This document shows positions 17,532 through 26,727 of a stretch of 64,000 nucleotides of DNA, in pieces. A program made the position numbers and the translations under genes. The number at the start of each line of letters is the position of its first letter. Position 1 is the stretch's first letter. The DNA lies in assembly GCA_021323695.1 (NCBI GenBank), contig JAJPKN010000020.1, positions 62,001 through 126,000 on the forward strand, read 5' to 3'. The notes under the pieces are model-generated. The model saw nothing but the letters and a program-made list of their open reading frames with translations, searched no databases and was not told the origin of the DNA. This DNA is from Actinomycetota bacterium. Its GTDB lineage: Bacteria; Actinomycetota; Acidimicrobiia; Acidimicrobiales; Palsa-688.

Positions 17532-17788
17532 CGGTGGGCACGCTAGCAGCGGCTGTCGCGGTCGGTGCAGGCCGGCAGAGGTCGAGGGGGCCAGTAAGGC
17601 GGTGGCGGGGCCAGCGAGGCGCGGGCGCAGGCCGCCCCGGGAGCAGGCTGGCGGGGACCCGCTCAACCGGGGCGACCGGGGCTCATGATAGCCTGTCTGC
17701 CCTGCAAGGGCTCGCGGACAGCAGCTGGGCCCAATGTTGCCCAACCTAGGCCGGCTGCTGGTGGCGTGGACCGTTTAGGCTCTGTGGG

Positions 17789-17830
17789 GTGGCGCAGGCG
17801 AACGACGAGGTGGCGCAGGCGAACGACGAG
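17789..17830 (+). repeat. Perfect 21-bp tandem duplication at the miaB start
   Basis: GTGGCGCAGGCGAACGACGA plus one G occurs twice back to back (17789-17809 and 17810-17830). Each copy begins with an in-frame GTG, so the duplication offers two equivalent start codons and encodes a repeated VAQANDE peptide. Confidence 0.9.
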
Positions 17831-19384
17831 GCAGCCCATGTGGCCGGCAGTAGCCTGCGCAGCGTGGGCGGGAGGAGCTCCGCCAGCCTAGGCAGCGGCG
17901 CCCCAGGCCCGGCCGGGGCGGGCCAGCCGCGACGTTACCTGGTGCGGACTTTCGGTTGCCAGATGAACGAGCACGACTCGGAGCGCATCGCCGGGCTCCT
18001 CGAAGCCGAGGGCATGTCCCCGGCCGGTAGCGTGGAAGAGGCAGATGTCGTGGTCCTCAACACCTGCTGTATACGGGAGAACGCCGACAACCGCTTGTAC
18101 GGCAACCTGGGGCAGCTGCGTAGCCTGAAGCAGCGACGGCCGGGCCTGCAGATCGCAGTCGGCGGCTGCCTGGCCCAAAAAGACCGCGAGGCTGTGCTCC
18201 AGCGAGCTCCGTGGGTGGACGTGGTCTTTGGCACCCACAATGTCGGCCACGCGGGGGCGCTCCTGCAAAGGGCACGGGCGGAGGGGCCGGTGGTCGAGAT
18301 CCTCGACGCGGCCGCCACCGACGCCGAGGAGTTCCCTTCAGCCCTGCCCGTACGCCGGGAACTGCCCTTTGCCGCTTGGGTGACGGTCCAGGTGGGCTGC
18401 GACAACCGTTGTGCATTTTGCATAGTGCCAGCGGTGAGGGGGAAGGAGTTGAGCCGGCCGTTCGGCGAGGTGCTGGACGAGGTGAGGGAGCTGGCTGCCC
18501 GGGGCACGGTGGAGGTCACCCTCTTGGGCCAGAACGTCAACTCCTACGGCCGGGACTTGGCCCTGGCGGCTCGGCGCCGGCCCGACTGGCGGGCGCAGGC
18601 CTACACGACCGGGCCCGAGTGGGCCGGTGCAGCCACCCCGAGGGCCAGGCCGCTGTTCGCTGACCTGCTGCGAGCCGTGGCCCGCACGGAGGGCATCGAA
18701 CGAGTCCGGTTCACCAGCCCCCACCCGAAGGACCTCCGCCCCGAGACCATCGAGGCCATGGCCAGCGAGAAGGCTGTGTGCCCCCATCTGCACTTACCTC
18801 TCCAGTCGGGTAGCGACCGGGTGCTTTCGCGCATGCGCCGCGGTTACACGGCGGAGCGCTACCTCGAGCGGCTGGCGGCTGCCCGGGCCGCGGTGCGCGA
18901 CTTGGCCGTCACCACCGACCTCATCGTCGGGTTCCCCGGCGAGACCGAGGACGACTTCGAGCGGACCCTGGAGGTGGTAGCCGAGGCGGAGTACGACAGC
19001 GCCTATACGTTCATCTTCTCTCCCCGTCCGGGGACGGAGGCGGCAGCCTGGGCCGAGCAGTTCGTGCCGGCCGACGTGGTCGCCGACCGTTTCGAGCGGC
19101 TGCGCCGGGTGGTCGAGCGCAGCGCCCTGCGCAAGCACCAGGCCCGCGTCGGCCTCTTGGAGGAGGTGCTGGTGGAGGGGCCAGCGAAAAAGGGAGGCCC
19201 AGGCATCGTGTCGGGCCGTACCCGGCAGGCCAAGCTGGTCCACTTCGCCGCTGAAGGCTTGCGGCCCGGGGCCCTGGCCGAGGTCCGGGTCGAGAGCGCG
19301 GGGCCCCATTTCCTGAAGGGCAGGTTGGAGCGCGTGCTGGCACAGCCCAGGTACCGCAGCCTCATACCGGTGGTCCCGGCCTGA
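17789..19384 (+). CDS. miaB: tRNA-2-methylthio-N6-dimethylallyladenosine synthase MiaB
   Basis: Radical-SAM methylthiotransferase acting at A37 of tRNAs already modified by MiaA. Conserved blocks: YLVRTFGCQMNEHDSERI, VLNTCCIRENADN, the radical-SAM cysteines in CDNRCAFC (near residue 203), HLPLQSGSDRVL and a C-terminal TRAM-like domain. The first 50 residues, including a duplicated VAQANDE, are not conserved, so translation may start at GTG 17789, GTG 17810 or as late as GTG 17942. The stop is followed at once by the miaA GTG. Confidence 0.95.
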   Translation: MAQANDEVAQANDEAAHVAGSSLRSVGGRSSASLGSGAPGPAGAGQPRRYLVRTFGCQMNEHDSERIAGLLEAEGMSPAGSVEEADVVVLNTCCIRENADNRLYGNLGQLRSLKQRRPGLQIAVGGCLAQKDREAVLQRAPWVDVVFGTHNVGHAGALLQRARAEGPVVEILDAAATDAEEFPSALPVRRELPFAAWVTVQVGCDNRCAFCIVPAVRGKELSRPFGEVLDEVRELAARGTVEVTLLGQNVNSYGRDLALAARRRPDWRAQAYTTGPEWAGAATPRARPLFADLLRAVARTEGIERVRFTSPHPKDLRPETIEAMASEKAVCPHLHLPLQSGSDRVLSRMRRGYTAERYLERLAAARAAVRDLAVTTDLIVGFPGETEDDFERTLEVVAEAEYDSAYTFIFSPRPGTEAAAWAEQFVPADVVADRFERLRRVVERSALRKHQARVGLLEEVLVEGPAKKGGPGIVSGRTRQAKLVHFAAEGLRPGALAEVRVESAGPHFLKGRLERVLAQPRYRSLIPVVPA

Positions 19385-20320
19385 GTGCACGCCCTGCCGG
19401 GCGCCGGGCCCAGCCGTCCCGGCCACCTCGCCCTGGTCGGCCCCACCGCCAGCGGCAAGTCCGCGCTGGCGGTCCAAGCAGCCAAGGCCCTCGGTGACGT
19501 GGAGATAGTCACGGCCGACTCCATGCAGGTCTACCGGGGCATGGACATCGGCACCGCCAAGCCCACGCTGGCCGAGCGCGCCGGCATAAGGCACCACCTG
19601 ATAGACGTGGCGGAACCAGACGAGGAGTGGGGCTTGGCGCGCTTCATCGACGAAGCCGGCCGCGCCGTGCGCGACATAGAGAGCCGGGGCCGGCGCGCGC
19701 TTTTCGTTGGCGGGACCGGCCTTTACGTGCACGGCCTGGTCGACGGCCTCAGCCTTCCCCGCCGCCAGCCAGAGGTTGCCCGGGAGCTCGAAAGGCAACC
19801 GGCCAGCGCCCTCTACGCCCGGCTCATGTCCGTGGACCCGGTCGCGGCGGCGCGCATCGACCCGGGTAACCGCCGCCGCCTCCTGCGGGCCTTGGAGGTG
19901 ACCCTGGGCAGCGGGCGGCCGTTTTCCAGCTACGGCCCCGGGGTGGCTGCTTTCCCGCCGACGACCTGGCGCCTGGCCGGAATCTGGCTCCCACGCCAGG
20001 AAGTCCGCCGCCGGGTCGAGGCTCGCTTCGCCCGGATGCTCGAGGCCGGGCTGCTGGAAGAAGTGAGGCAGCTGGCTAGCCGGCCCGGCGGGCTGTCCCG
20101 CACGGCCCGCCAGGCCCTCGGCTACCGGGAGCTGCTGGCCCACGTAGAGCTGGGCGTGCCGCTGGAGGAAGCTGTCCGCCTGGCGGTGGCCCGGACCCGC
20201 CGCTTTGCTCGCCGCCAACGGATGTGGTGGCGGCGCGACCCCCGCATCCGGTGGTTCGGTGCCACCCAGGACCCCATGGCGGTACTGCCCGCTTTGCTGG
20301 GAGAATGGGAGGCAGCGTGA
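19385..20320 (+). CDS. miaA: tRNA dimethylallyltransferase MiaA
   Basis: Transfers a dimethylallyl group to A37 of tRNAs reading U-starting codons and supplies the MiaB substrate. The P-loop LVGPTASGKSALA lies near residue 20, followed by the conserved DSMQVYRGMDIGTAKP, HHLIDVAEPDEE and GGTGLYVHGLVDGL. The 311-residue length is typical. GTG 19385 directly follows the miaB TGA, and the stop overlaps dapF. Confidence 0.97.
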   Translation: MHALPGAGPSRPGHLALVGPTASGKSALAVQAAKALGDVEIVTADSMQVYRGMDIGTAKPTLAERAGIRHHLIDVAEPDEEWGLARFIDEAGRAVRDIESRGRRALFVGGTGLYVHGLVDGLSLPRRQPEVARELERQPASALYARLMSVDPVAAARIDPGNRRRLLRALEVTLGSGRPFSSYGPGVAAFPPTTWRLAGIWLPRQEVRRRVEARFARMLEAGLLEEVRQLASRPGGLSRTARQALGYRELLAHVELGVPLEEAVRLAVARTRRFARRQRMWWRRDPRIRWFGATQDPMAVLPALLGEWEAA

Positions 20321-21174
20321 AAGCGATGGAGACGGGCCGCCCAGCACAGCAGGCCAGGACAGCACGAGGTGCCGGCCCGTCGCGGCGGCTGGCCCTTTCC
20401 AAGTACGAGGGGTTGGGCAACGACTTCTTGGTCCTGGTGGCCTCCGGGAGCGATGCCGCCTTCGACGCGCAGCTGGCCCGGGCAGCCTGCGACCGCCACC
20501 AGGGCTTCGGTGCCGACGGGCTGCTGGAGCTGGGACCGGCGCAAGGGGGCGCGGACATCTCCATGCAGCTGCGCAACGCCGACGGCAGCGAGGCCGAGAT
20601 GAGCGGCAACGGGCTGCGCTGCTTGGTGCACGCGGCCCTGGACGCCGGGGTGGCCAAGGCCGGCCCCGGTGACAGCATCGTGGTGGCCACGCCGGCCGGG
20701 CCTCGCCGGGTGACGGTCCACGACTACACCGACGGCTGGTTGTGGGCCAGTGCCGAGATGGGGTCCCCCGTGATCGAGCAGGGCGGGGAGATCTGCAACG
20801 TGCACGACGGGCAGGCCTTGGTGAACGTGGGCAACCCTCACCTGGTGGTCCTGGGCCCGAGCCCGGCCGGGCTGGACTTGGCCACGTTGGGGCCGGCCCT
20901 TGGCCGAGGCGAGCGCAACGTCGAGCTCGTGGCGCTCGGCCCGGGGCCGGACGAGCTGACCATGCGGATCTGGGAAAGAGGAGTGGGCGAGACCCGGGCC
21001 TGCGGGACGGGGTCGGTCGCGGCCGCCGTGGCGGCCCACCATTGGGGCCGGGTAGGCCGGAAGGTCACGGTCCACCAGCCCGGGGGGGCGGCCGAGGTCG
21101 AGCTCCGCCCCGATGGGGTGGCCCTGCTGTCCGGCCCCAGCCGGCGGGTCGGCCAGTGCTGGCTCGAGCTTTGA
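20317..21174 (+). CDS. dapF: Diaminopimelate epimerase
   Basis: Converts LL-DAP to meso-DAP for lysine and peptidoglycan. GTG 20317 overlaps the miaA stop as GTGA and is preceded by GGGAGG, giving 285 residues. KYEGLGNDFLVL, the first active-site cysteine in EMSGNGLRCLVH and the second in GETRACGTGS are all present. About 30 residues precede the conserved KYEGLGND block, slightly longer than usual. Confidence 0.95.
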   Translation: MKAMETGRPAQQARTARGAGPSRRLALSKYEGLGNDFLVLVASGSDAAFDAQLARAACDRHQGFGADGLLELGPAQGGADISMQLRNADGSEAEMSGNGLRCLVHAALDAGVAKAGPGDSIVVATPAGPRRVTVHDYTDGWLWASAEMGSPVIEQGGEICNVHDGQALVNVGNPHLVVLGPSPAGLDLATLGPALGRGERNVELVALGPGPDELTMRIWERGVGETRACGTGSVAAAVAAHHWGRVGRKVTVHQPGGAAEVELRPDGVALLSGPSRRVGQCWLEL

Positions 21175-21177
21175 ACC

Positions 21178-22473
21178 ATGAGCCTGATCGAGCGCAGCTT
21201 CCGAGAAAAGATCGTCCTGGTGGGAGTGACGCACCCCGGGCAGAGCGAGCTGGAGACCGAGCGCCACCTGGACGAACTGGCCTTGCTGGTGGCCAGCGCG
21301 GGGGCCGACGTGGTGGCCCGTGCCCACCAGCGCCGGGACGCCCCCGACCCGGCTACCTACCTGGGGCGGGGCAAAGCCGAGGAGCTTCGGCTGCTGTCCG
21401 AGGCGCTGGACGCGGACACGGTGGTGTTCGACGACGAACTTTCCCCGGCCCAGTCCCGCAACCTGGAGAAGATCCTGGGACGGACGGCCATAGACCGCAC
21501 GGCCGTCATATTGGACATCTTCGCCCAGAACGCCAGGACTGAAGCCGGTCGCCTGCAGGTGGAGCTGGCCCAGCTGCGCTACCGCTTGCCCCGGCTGAAG
21601 GGCCGGGGGGCAGCGCTGTCCCAACAGGCTGGCCGCATAGGCACCCGGGGCCCAGGCGAGACCCAGCTGGAGGTGGACCGTCGCCGGCTGGTCCGCCGGG
21701 TGCACAAGCTGGAGTCAGAGCTGGCTCAGCTCGCCCAGCGGCGCCGGCTCCAGCGCCAAGCCCGGCGCCGGGGCCAGCTGGCCTCGGTGTCCCTGGTCGG
21801 CTATACCAACGCAGGCAAGTCGACGTTGCTCAATGCCATCACGGGGGCTGGGGTAGTGGCCGACGAGCGGCTGTTCGCCACCCTCGACCCTCGGACGCGC
21901 CGTTTCGCCTTGCCCGGGGGCGAGCCGGCACTGGTGTCGGACACGGTGGGCTTCGTGAGGAAGCTCCCGCACCAGCTGGTGCAGGCTTTCCACAGCACGC
22001 TGGAGGTTGTGCTGGAGGCCGACCTGCTGGTCCACGTGGTGGACAGCGCCGGCCCTGACCCTGAGGGACAGCTGGAGGTGGTCCGGGAGGTGCTGGGCCA
22101 GATCGGTGCGTCCGGCATCCCCGAGCTGCTGGTGTTCAACAAGGCCGACATAGCGCCGGGTGCCGCTCGCGAGCTGGCCAGGAGCCACGCGCAAGAAGCC
22201 CCGGTGGTGCTGTGTGCCGCCACCGGGGAGGGGCTGGAGCGGCTCTACCGGGCCATGGCCGAGCGGTTGCGGGCGGGCAGCGAGGTGGTGGAGCTGTGCG
22301 TGCCCTACAGCCGGGGTGACGTCCTGGCCGCCTTGCACCGACAGGGCGAGGTGCTGAGCGAGACCCCAGCCGACGGCAGTGCCATGATGCTGGTCCGTGC
22401 CCGGCTGGGCCCCGCCGCCGCGGCGCGCTTTTCCGAGTTCAAGCCGTACGCAGTGGCGAGGGGCCCCAACTGA
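21178..22473 (+). CDS. hflX: GTPase HflX
   Basis: Ribosome-associated GTPase that splits or rescues stalled 70S ribosomes in other bacteria. N-terminal HflX domain (SELETERHLDELALL, YLGRGKAEEL, then the Arg-rich coiled coil with GRIGTRGPGETQLE), then the G domain with G1 GYTNAGKSTLLN near residue 207, DTVGFVRKLPHQLVQAFHS (G3) and NKADI (G4). The 431-residue length is standard. ATG 21178 follows dapF after three bases. Confidence 0.96.
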   Translation: MSLIERSFREKIVLVGVTHPGQSELETERHLDELALLVASAGADVVARAHQRRDAPDPATYLGRGKAEELRLLSEALDADTVVFDDELSPAQSRNLEKILGRTAIDRTAVILDIFAQNARTEAGRLQVELAQLRYRLPRLKGRGAALSQQAGRIGTRGPGETQLEVDRRRLVRRVHKLESELAQLAQRRRLQRQARRRGQLASVSLVGYTNAGKSTLLNAITGAGVVADERLFATLDPRTRRFALPGGEPALVSDTVGFVRKLPHQLVQAFHSTLEVVLEADLLVHVVDSAGPDPEGQLEVVREVLGQIGASGIPELLVFNKADIAPGAARELARSHAQEAPVVLCAATGEGLERLYRAMAERLRAGSEVVELCVPYSRGDVLAALHRQGEVLSETPADGSAMMLVRARLGPAAAARFSEFKPYAVARGPN

Positions 22474-23609
22474 GCGGCTTCCAGCCCCCCACCTACCCCT
22501 ACGAGCGCCTGGGGCCGCTGCGCGAGCTGGCGGCGCGGTTGGAGGGTGGGGCTGTCGACCTGTCCGTCGGCACGCCCTGCGACCCTCCCAGCCCGGCGGT
22601 CCTGGCCGCCCTGGCTGCCGGTGACGAGGACCGGTCGGTGCGCAGTTACCCGTCCTCGGCCGGCAGCGAGCCGGCGCGCCGGGCAGCTGCTGGCTGGATG
22701 AACCGGCGGCTGGGCGTCGAGGTGCCGGTGGACGCCCTTGCCCTTTGCATCGGGACCAAGGAGCTTGTCGCCGGGCTACCCGCCTGGTTGCACTTGAGAG
22801 ACCCGTCGCGCGACACCGTCCTCTACCCCGCCCTGGCGTACCCGACGTACGAGATGGGTGCCCGGTTGGCCGGGCTGCGCCCGCTGCCTGTGCCTGTTGG
22901 CGAGGACTTCCGCCTGCGCCTGGAGGCGGTCGGGAGGGCTGATGCCGAGCGCGCCCTGGTGTTGTGGGTGAACAGCCCGGGGAACCCCGCCGGCCAGCTC
23001 GAAGACCTGGCGGCCGTGGCTGCCTGGGCCCGAGGAGCAGGTGTGCTCGTGGCCAGTGACGAGTGCTACGCAGAGCTCACCTGGGCCGGGCCGCCGCGTA
23101 GCATCCTTGGCCACGGGACGAGCCCCGGGGGCCTGGGCGGCCTGCTCGCGGTGCACTCGCTGTCCAAGCGCAGCAACCTGGCCGGGCTGCGCTTCGGCTG
23201 GTACGCGGGCGACCCTGCGGTCGTGGGCTACCTCAGGGAAGTACGCCAGCACGCCGGCTTCATGGTGCCTGGGGTCGTCCAGCGGGCGGGAGCGGCTGCG
23301 CTCGGTGACCAGGGCCATGCCGACGCCCAACGGGAGGCTTACCGAGCCCGCCTGGTCGTGCTGCAGCAGCTGCTGGGAGCCTTCGACGTGGCGGCGCCGC
23401 TGCCCGAGGGGGGGATATACTTGTGGGCCCCCGCCCCCGGGGGGGACTCCTGGGCGCTGGCCGAGCGCCTGGCGGCCGAGGCGGGCGTGGTGGTGTCCCC
23501 CGGTGAGCTCTACGGGGAGGCGGGCCGTGGGTACGTGCGGGTGGCAGCGGTTGCCCCCATGGAGCGCCTGGAGCTGGCGGCGGCGAGGGTCGCGGCCCGG
23601 CGGCGGTAG
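22470..23609 (+). CDS. dapC: Succinyldiaminopimelate aminotransferase (DapC-type, PLP class I/II)
   Basis: Class I/II aminotransferase with DLSVGTPCDPPSP near the N-terminus as in mycobacterial DapC, WVNSPGNPAGQ, DECYAELTW and the PLP lysine in HSLSKRSNLAGLRFGWYAGD. The conserved N-terminal region (FQPPTYPYERLGPLRELA) lies upstream of the first common start codon TTG 22539, with no in-frame ATG/GTG/TTG before it. CTG 22470 overlaps the hflX stop as CTGA and follows GAGGGG at a suitable distance, giving 379 residues. The function is supported by dapF, dapD and dapE around it. Confidence 0.82.
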   Translation: MSGFQPPTYPYERLGPLRELAARLEGGAVDLSVGTPCDPPSPAVLAALAAGDEDRSVRSYPSSAGSEPARRAAAGWMNRRLGVEVPVDALALCIGTKELVAGLPAWLHLRDPSRDTVLYPALAYPTYEMGARLAGLRPLPVPVGEDFRLRLEAVGRADAERALVLWVNSPGNPAGQLEDLAAVAAWARGAGVLVASDECYAELTWAGPPRSILGHGTSPGGLGGLLAVHSLSKRSNLAGLRFGWYAGDPAVVGYLREVRQHAGFMVPGVVQRAGAAALGDQGHADAQREAYRARLVVLQQLLGAFDVAAPLPEGGIYLWAPAPGGDSWALAERLAAEAGVVVSPGELYGEAGRGYVRVAAVAPMERLELAAARVAARRR

Positions 23610-23644
23610 CGGCCCGGCCCGGCCGCCCGGTAGCTTCTTGGGGC

Positions 23645-24472
23645 GTGAAGCGGGAGCTGCGGGACCAAGTCGACGAGCTTTGGGCCAAGCGCGACAGCCT
23701 GAGCCCAGCCAGCACGTCCGAGGCGGAAGTGGTTGAGCAAGCCGTCGAGCTGCTGGACAGCGGCAAGGCCCGGGTCGCAGAGCTCGCTCCGGACGGGTCG
23801 GTGGTGGTCCACGAGTGGCTGAAGCGCGCCATCCTTTTGCTCTTCCGGGTGCGGGCCATCGAGGTGACCGAGCTCGGTCCCTTCGAGTACGCCGACCGGC
23901 TGCCGCTAAAGCGCGGGTTCAAAGAGGCTGGTGTCCGGGTGGTGCCCGGAGCCTCGGCCCGTTGGGGCAGTTTCATCGGCAAGGGAGCCGTGATGATGCC
24001 CAGCTACGTCAACATCGGTGCCTGGGTCGGGCCAGGCACCCTGGTGGACACTTGGGCGACCGTGGGCAGCTGCGCCCAGGTCGGCTCGGGCGTGCACCTG
24101 TCGGGCGGGGTGGGCATCGGAGGGGTGCTGGAGCCGCCCCAAGCGGCGCCGGTCATGATCGGCGACGACGCCCTCATCGGCAGCCGGTGCATGATCACCC
24201 AGGGGGCCCGGGTCGGCCCGGGGGCGGTGCTGGGTGAGGGTTGCGTCCTCAACCCCGGTATCCCTGTCATCGATGCCGAGACGGGCAAGGAACTGTCCCG
24301 GGGTGTCGTACCCCCCTGGTGCGTGGGAGTGGGGGCCACCCGGCCGAGGAGCTATGGCGGGGGGACGTTCGGCCTGCCCTGTGTGCTCATCGTCCGATGG
24401 CTCCCCGAGGGCAGGCGCCACTCCCGGGCCCAGCTCGAGGAGATGCTCCGTGACCACGGTGCCGGTGCCTGA
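23645..24472 (+). CDS. dapD: Tetrahydrodipicolinate N-succinyltransferase (E. coli-type DapD)
   Basis: Left-handed beta-helix acyltransferase that succinylates tetrahydrodipicolinate. MPSYVNIGAWVGPGTLVDTW, ATVGSCAQVGSGVHLSGGVG and IGGVLEPPQA are nearly identical in pattern to E. coli DapD, as is the 275-residue length. Mycobacterial DapD is longer and belongs to a divergent branch, so this looks like the proteobacterial-type enzyme. Starts at GTG 23645, 35 bases after the aminotransferase. Confidence 0.93.
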   Translation: MKRELRDQVDELWAKRDSLSPASTSEAEVVEQAVELLDSGKARVAELAPDGSVVVHEWLKRAILLLFRVRAIEVTELGPFEYADRLPLKRGFKEAGVRVVPGASARWGSFIGKGAVMMPSYVNIGAWVGPGTLVDTWATVGSCAQVGSGVHLSGGVGIGGVLEPPQAAPVMIGDDALIGSRCMITQGARVGPGAVLGEGCVLNPGIPVIDAETGKELSRGVVPPWCVGVGATRPRSYGGGTFGLPCVLIVRWLPEGRRHSRAQLEEMLRDHGAGA

Positions 24473-24568
24473 ACGCTCGCCTCGCGAGCAGCCCGTGCCC
24501 CAAGCCCGGCACCGCCGCCAGGCTGGGGCTCATGCCCCGTGGCATGGCTGGGACGAGGCGCATGCCCG

Positions 24569-25639
24569 ATGACCGACCTGCTGGCGCTCACCGCCCAACT
24601 GGTGGCCGTCCCATCGGTGTCCGGGCGGGAACGGGCCATTGCTGGCTCGGTCGAGTCCTGGCTGGCCCCATTGCGGGGCTTGGAAGTCGTGCGGCTGGGG
24701 GACAACGTCGTGGCCCGTAGCAGCTTCGGCTTGCCGGTGCGGCTGGTGGTGGCCGGCCACCTCGACACGGTGCCCCCGGTCGGCGGCAACGACGTGCCCC
24801 GGCTGCAGGGCGACGTGGTGGCGGGGGTGGGCTCGGCCGACATGAAAGGCGGCCTGGCTGTCATGTTGGACCTGGCCCGGGCGGTCAGCTCTGCCCACCG
24901 GCCGGCCCTGGACGTCACCTTCGTGTTCTATGCCGCGGAGGAGGTGGCCCGCGAGCACAGCGGTTTGCTCGCTTTGGACCGGGCCCGGCCGGAGTGGCTA
25001 GTGGGGGACGCGGCTGTGGTCTGCGAGCCGACCGGGTGCGTGGTGGAAGCTGGTTGCCAGGGGGTCCTGAAGGCGACGCTGGCGCTGGCCGGCCGGCGAG
25101 CGCACGTGGCCCGGCCCTGGTCAGGCCGGAACGCCTTGCACCGGTTGGGGCCGCTGCTGAGCGCCGTGGGGTCATGGCCCGGCCGCCACGTGGTCATGGA
25201 GGGGTGCACCTACCGCGAGTCCCTGCAAGCGGTTGCCGTGCGGGGCGGGGTGGCTGCCAATGTGCTGCCCGACCTGGCCGAAGTTGACCTCAACTACCGC
25301 TTCGCCCCCGACCGGGACGTTGCCGGCGCAGCCCAGGCCCTCCGGCAGTTGCTGTCGCCGTGGACCGAGGAGGCGGACAGCTTCGAGGTGACCGACACTG
25401 CCCCTCCGGCCCCGCCTGGCCTCGGGCACCCGGTACTGGCTCGCCTGGTGGCCGCGGCCGGGGGCAGGGTGCAGGCCAAACTGGGCTGGACGGACGTGGC
25501 CTTCTTTGCCGAGCGGGGAGTACCGGCGGCCAACTACGGGCCGGGCGACCCCGAGGCGGCCCACACCCCGGGCGAGTCGGTCACCCGCGGGTCTTTGGAC
25601 GAGGCCCGCCGGGTGCTGGGCCAGATCCTTGGCGTCTAG
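24569..25639 (+). CDS. dapE: Succinyl-diaminopimelate desuccinylase
   Basis: M20 family dizinc hydrolase releasing LL-DAP. Metal and catalytic residues are visible: AGHLDTVPPVG (His, Asp), GVGSADMKGG (bridging Asp), YAAEEVAREHSG (Glu pair), CEPT (Glu) and the C-terminal His in EAAHTPGESV. ATG 24569 gives 356 residues and fits the family N-terminus (MTDLLALTAQLVAVPSVSGRE has 21 residues, so only its core LLALTAQLVAVPSVSG is cited as the match). An in-frame GTG at 24539 is possible but adds non-conserved sequence. It completes the dapF/C/D/E cluster. Confidence 0.93.
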   Translation: MTDLLALTAQLVAVPSVSGRERAIAGSVESWLAPLRGLEVVRLGDNVVARSSFGLPVRLVVAGHLDTVPPVGGNDVPRLQGDVVAGVGSADMKGGLAVMLDLARAVSSAHRPALDVTFVFYAAEEVAREHSGLLALDRARPEWLVGDAAVVCEPTGCVVEAGCQGVLKATLALAGRRAHVARPWSGRNALHRLGPLLSAVGSWPGRHVVMEGCTYRESLQAVAVRGGVAANVLPDLAEVDLNYRFAPDRDVAGAAQALRQLLSPWTEEADSFEVTDTAPPAPPGLGHPVLARLVAAAGGRVQAKLGWTDVAFFAERGVPAANYGPGDPEAAHTPGESVTRGSLDEARRVLGQILGV

Positions 25640-26685
25640 CCTTGTCTAGCCGCGAAATCGGCCAGCTCCTGGCGGCCAGGGGGGTCGGAGCCGGCCCGGG
25701 TGCAGGTGAGGGCGCTGGCCAGGACCGCTTGGGCAAGGGCCGCCTCCAGTTCGGCCTGGCCCATCCCCGCCAGGGCGGCGGGGTGGAGCAGGCCATGGTC
25801 GTACAACCAGGCGAGGAAGCCGGCACTGAAGGTGTCGCCCGCGCCGATGGTGTCCACCACCTCCACAGCCGGCGCGGCGACCTCCGCTCGGGCACCATTG
25901 CGGTGGAGCGCCAGTGCGCCCCGGGGCCCGTCGGTGACCACGACCAGCTCAGTGCCTGATGCCAGCCAGTGGCGTGCCGCCTCTTGGGGCGAGCGCCCGC
26001 CGGACACCACGGCCACGTCCTCGGTGCTCAGCTTGACCATGTGGGCACCGGTGAGGACGGCCCCGAGGTGCCGGACGTAACTGGCCACGTCGCCGATGAA
26101 GCCGGGCCGGACATTGGGGTCCACCGACACGACCACGTCCGTGCCCTGGCGGACGGCCCGCAGCCATTCGGCCACGACCGTGGCGCCCGGGGGCAGGGAA
26201 AGGGCGAGCGAACCGGTGTGGACGGCGGCCACGCCCTGGAGGCCGCCGGGTGCGACAAGCTCGTGGGGGTGCCATTGCCAGTCTGCCGTCCCCGGCCCGT
26301 AGAAGGTGTAGGAGGCCCTCTTGTGGTCGTCCAGGTTCACCACCGCGAGGGTGGGCGGTTCGTCGGCTTCCACTGAAGGCTCCAAGCTGACGTGGTTGAG
26401 CTCGAGGTTGCGGCGCAGCCAGGGGCCGAAGCCGAGGCGGGAAAGCCGGGCCGCGAAGGCCACGGGCACCTCCAGGCGGGCCAAGCCGATCGCCACGTTG
26501 GCCGGGCTGCCCCCGGGCATGGCCTTGAAGCACTGGCTCGTTCCCGCCCGCGGGGCACCCGGGCTGCGCTCGTCGCCTCTGGTCCCGAGGGGGGCGGGAG
26601 AGGTCGGTGCCAGGTCTACGAGGCACTCGCCGACCACCAGCACCCTTTTGCCCTTTGTTTGCCCTTCGGCCAGCCGGTTCGCCAC
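25636..26685 (-). CDS. PfkB family carbohydrate kinase (fructokinase-like)
   Basis: The 349-residue ribokinase-fold kinase has both PfkB signatures: MPGGSPANVAIGLARLEVP (near residues 45-65) and the anion-hole/catalytic-base motif VVDTIGAGDTFSAGFL. The substrate cannot be read from sequence; fructokinase is the closest general resemblance. Its divergent neighbour is a mannose-6-phosphate isomerase, so a kinase feeding hexose phosphates is reasonable. GTG 26685 is the chosen start; ATG 26739 would extend it to the divergent gene. The stop overlaps the dapE end by four bases, convergently. Confidence 0.85.
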   Translation of the reverse strand: MANRLAEGQTKGKRVLVVGECLVDLAPTSPAPLGTRGDERSPGAPRAGTSQCFKAMPGGSPANVAIGLARLEVPVAFAARLSRLGFGPWLRRNLELNHVSLEPSVEADEPPTLAVVNLDDHKRASYTFYGPGTADWQWHPHELVAPGGLQGVAAVHTGSLALSLPPGATVVAEWLRAVRQGTDVVVSVDPNVRPGFIGDVASYVRHLGAVLTGAHMVKLSTEDVAVVSGGRSPQEAARHWLASGTELVVVTDGPRGALALHRNGARAEVAAPAVEVVDTIGAGDTFSAGFLAWLYDHGLLHPAALAGMGQAELEAALAQAVLASALTCTRAGSDPPGRQELADFAARQG

Positions 26686-26727
26686 AGGACCGACGCTAGC
26701 CGCGGGCGTGGCCGCGCCGTTCGGCCT

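Noticed and set aside
18794-20365. 523-codon open frame on the minus strand
   Set aside because: Antisense to the end of miaB and all of miaA; low-complexity product with no recognisable motif.
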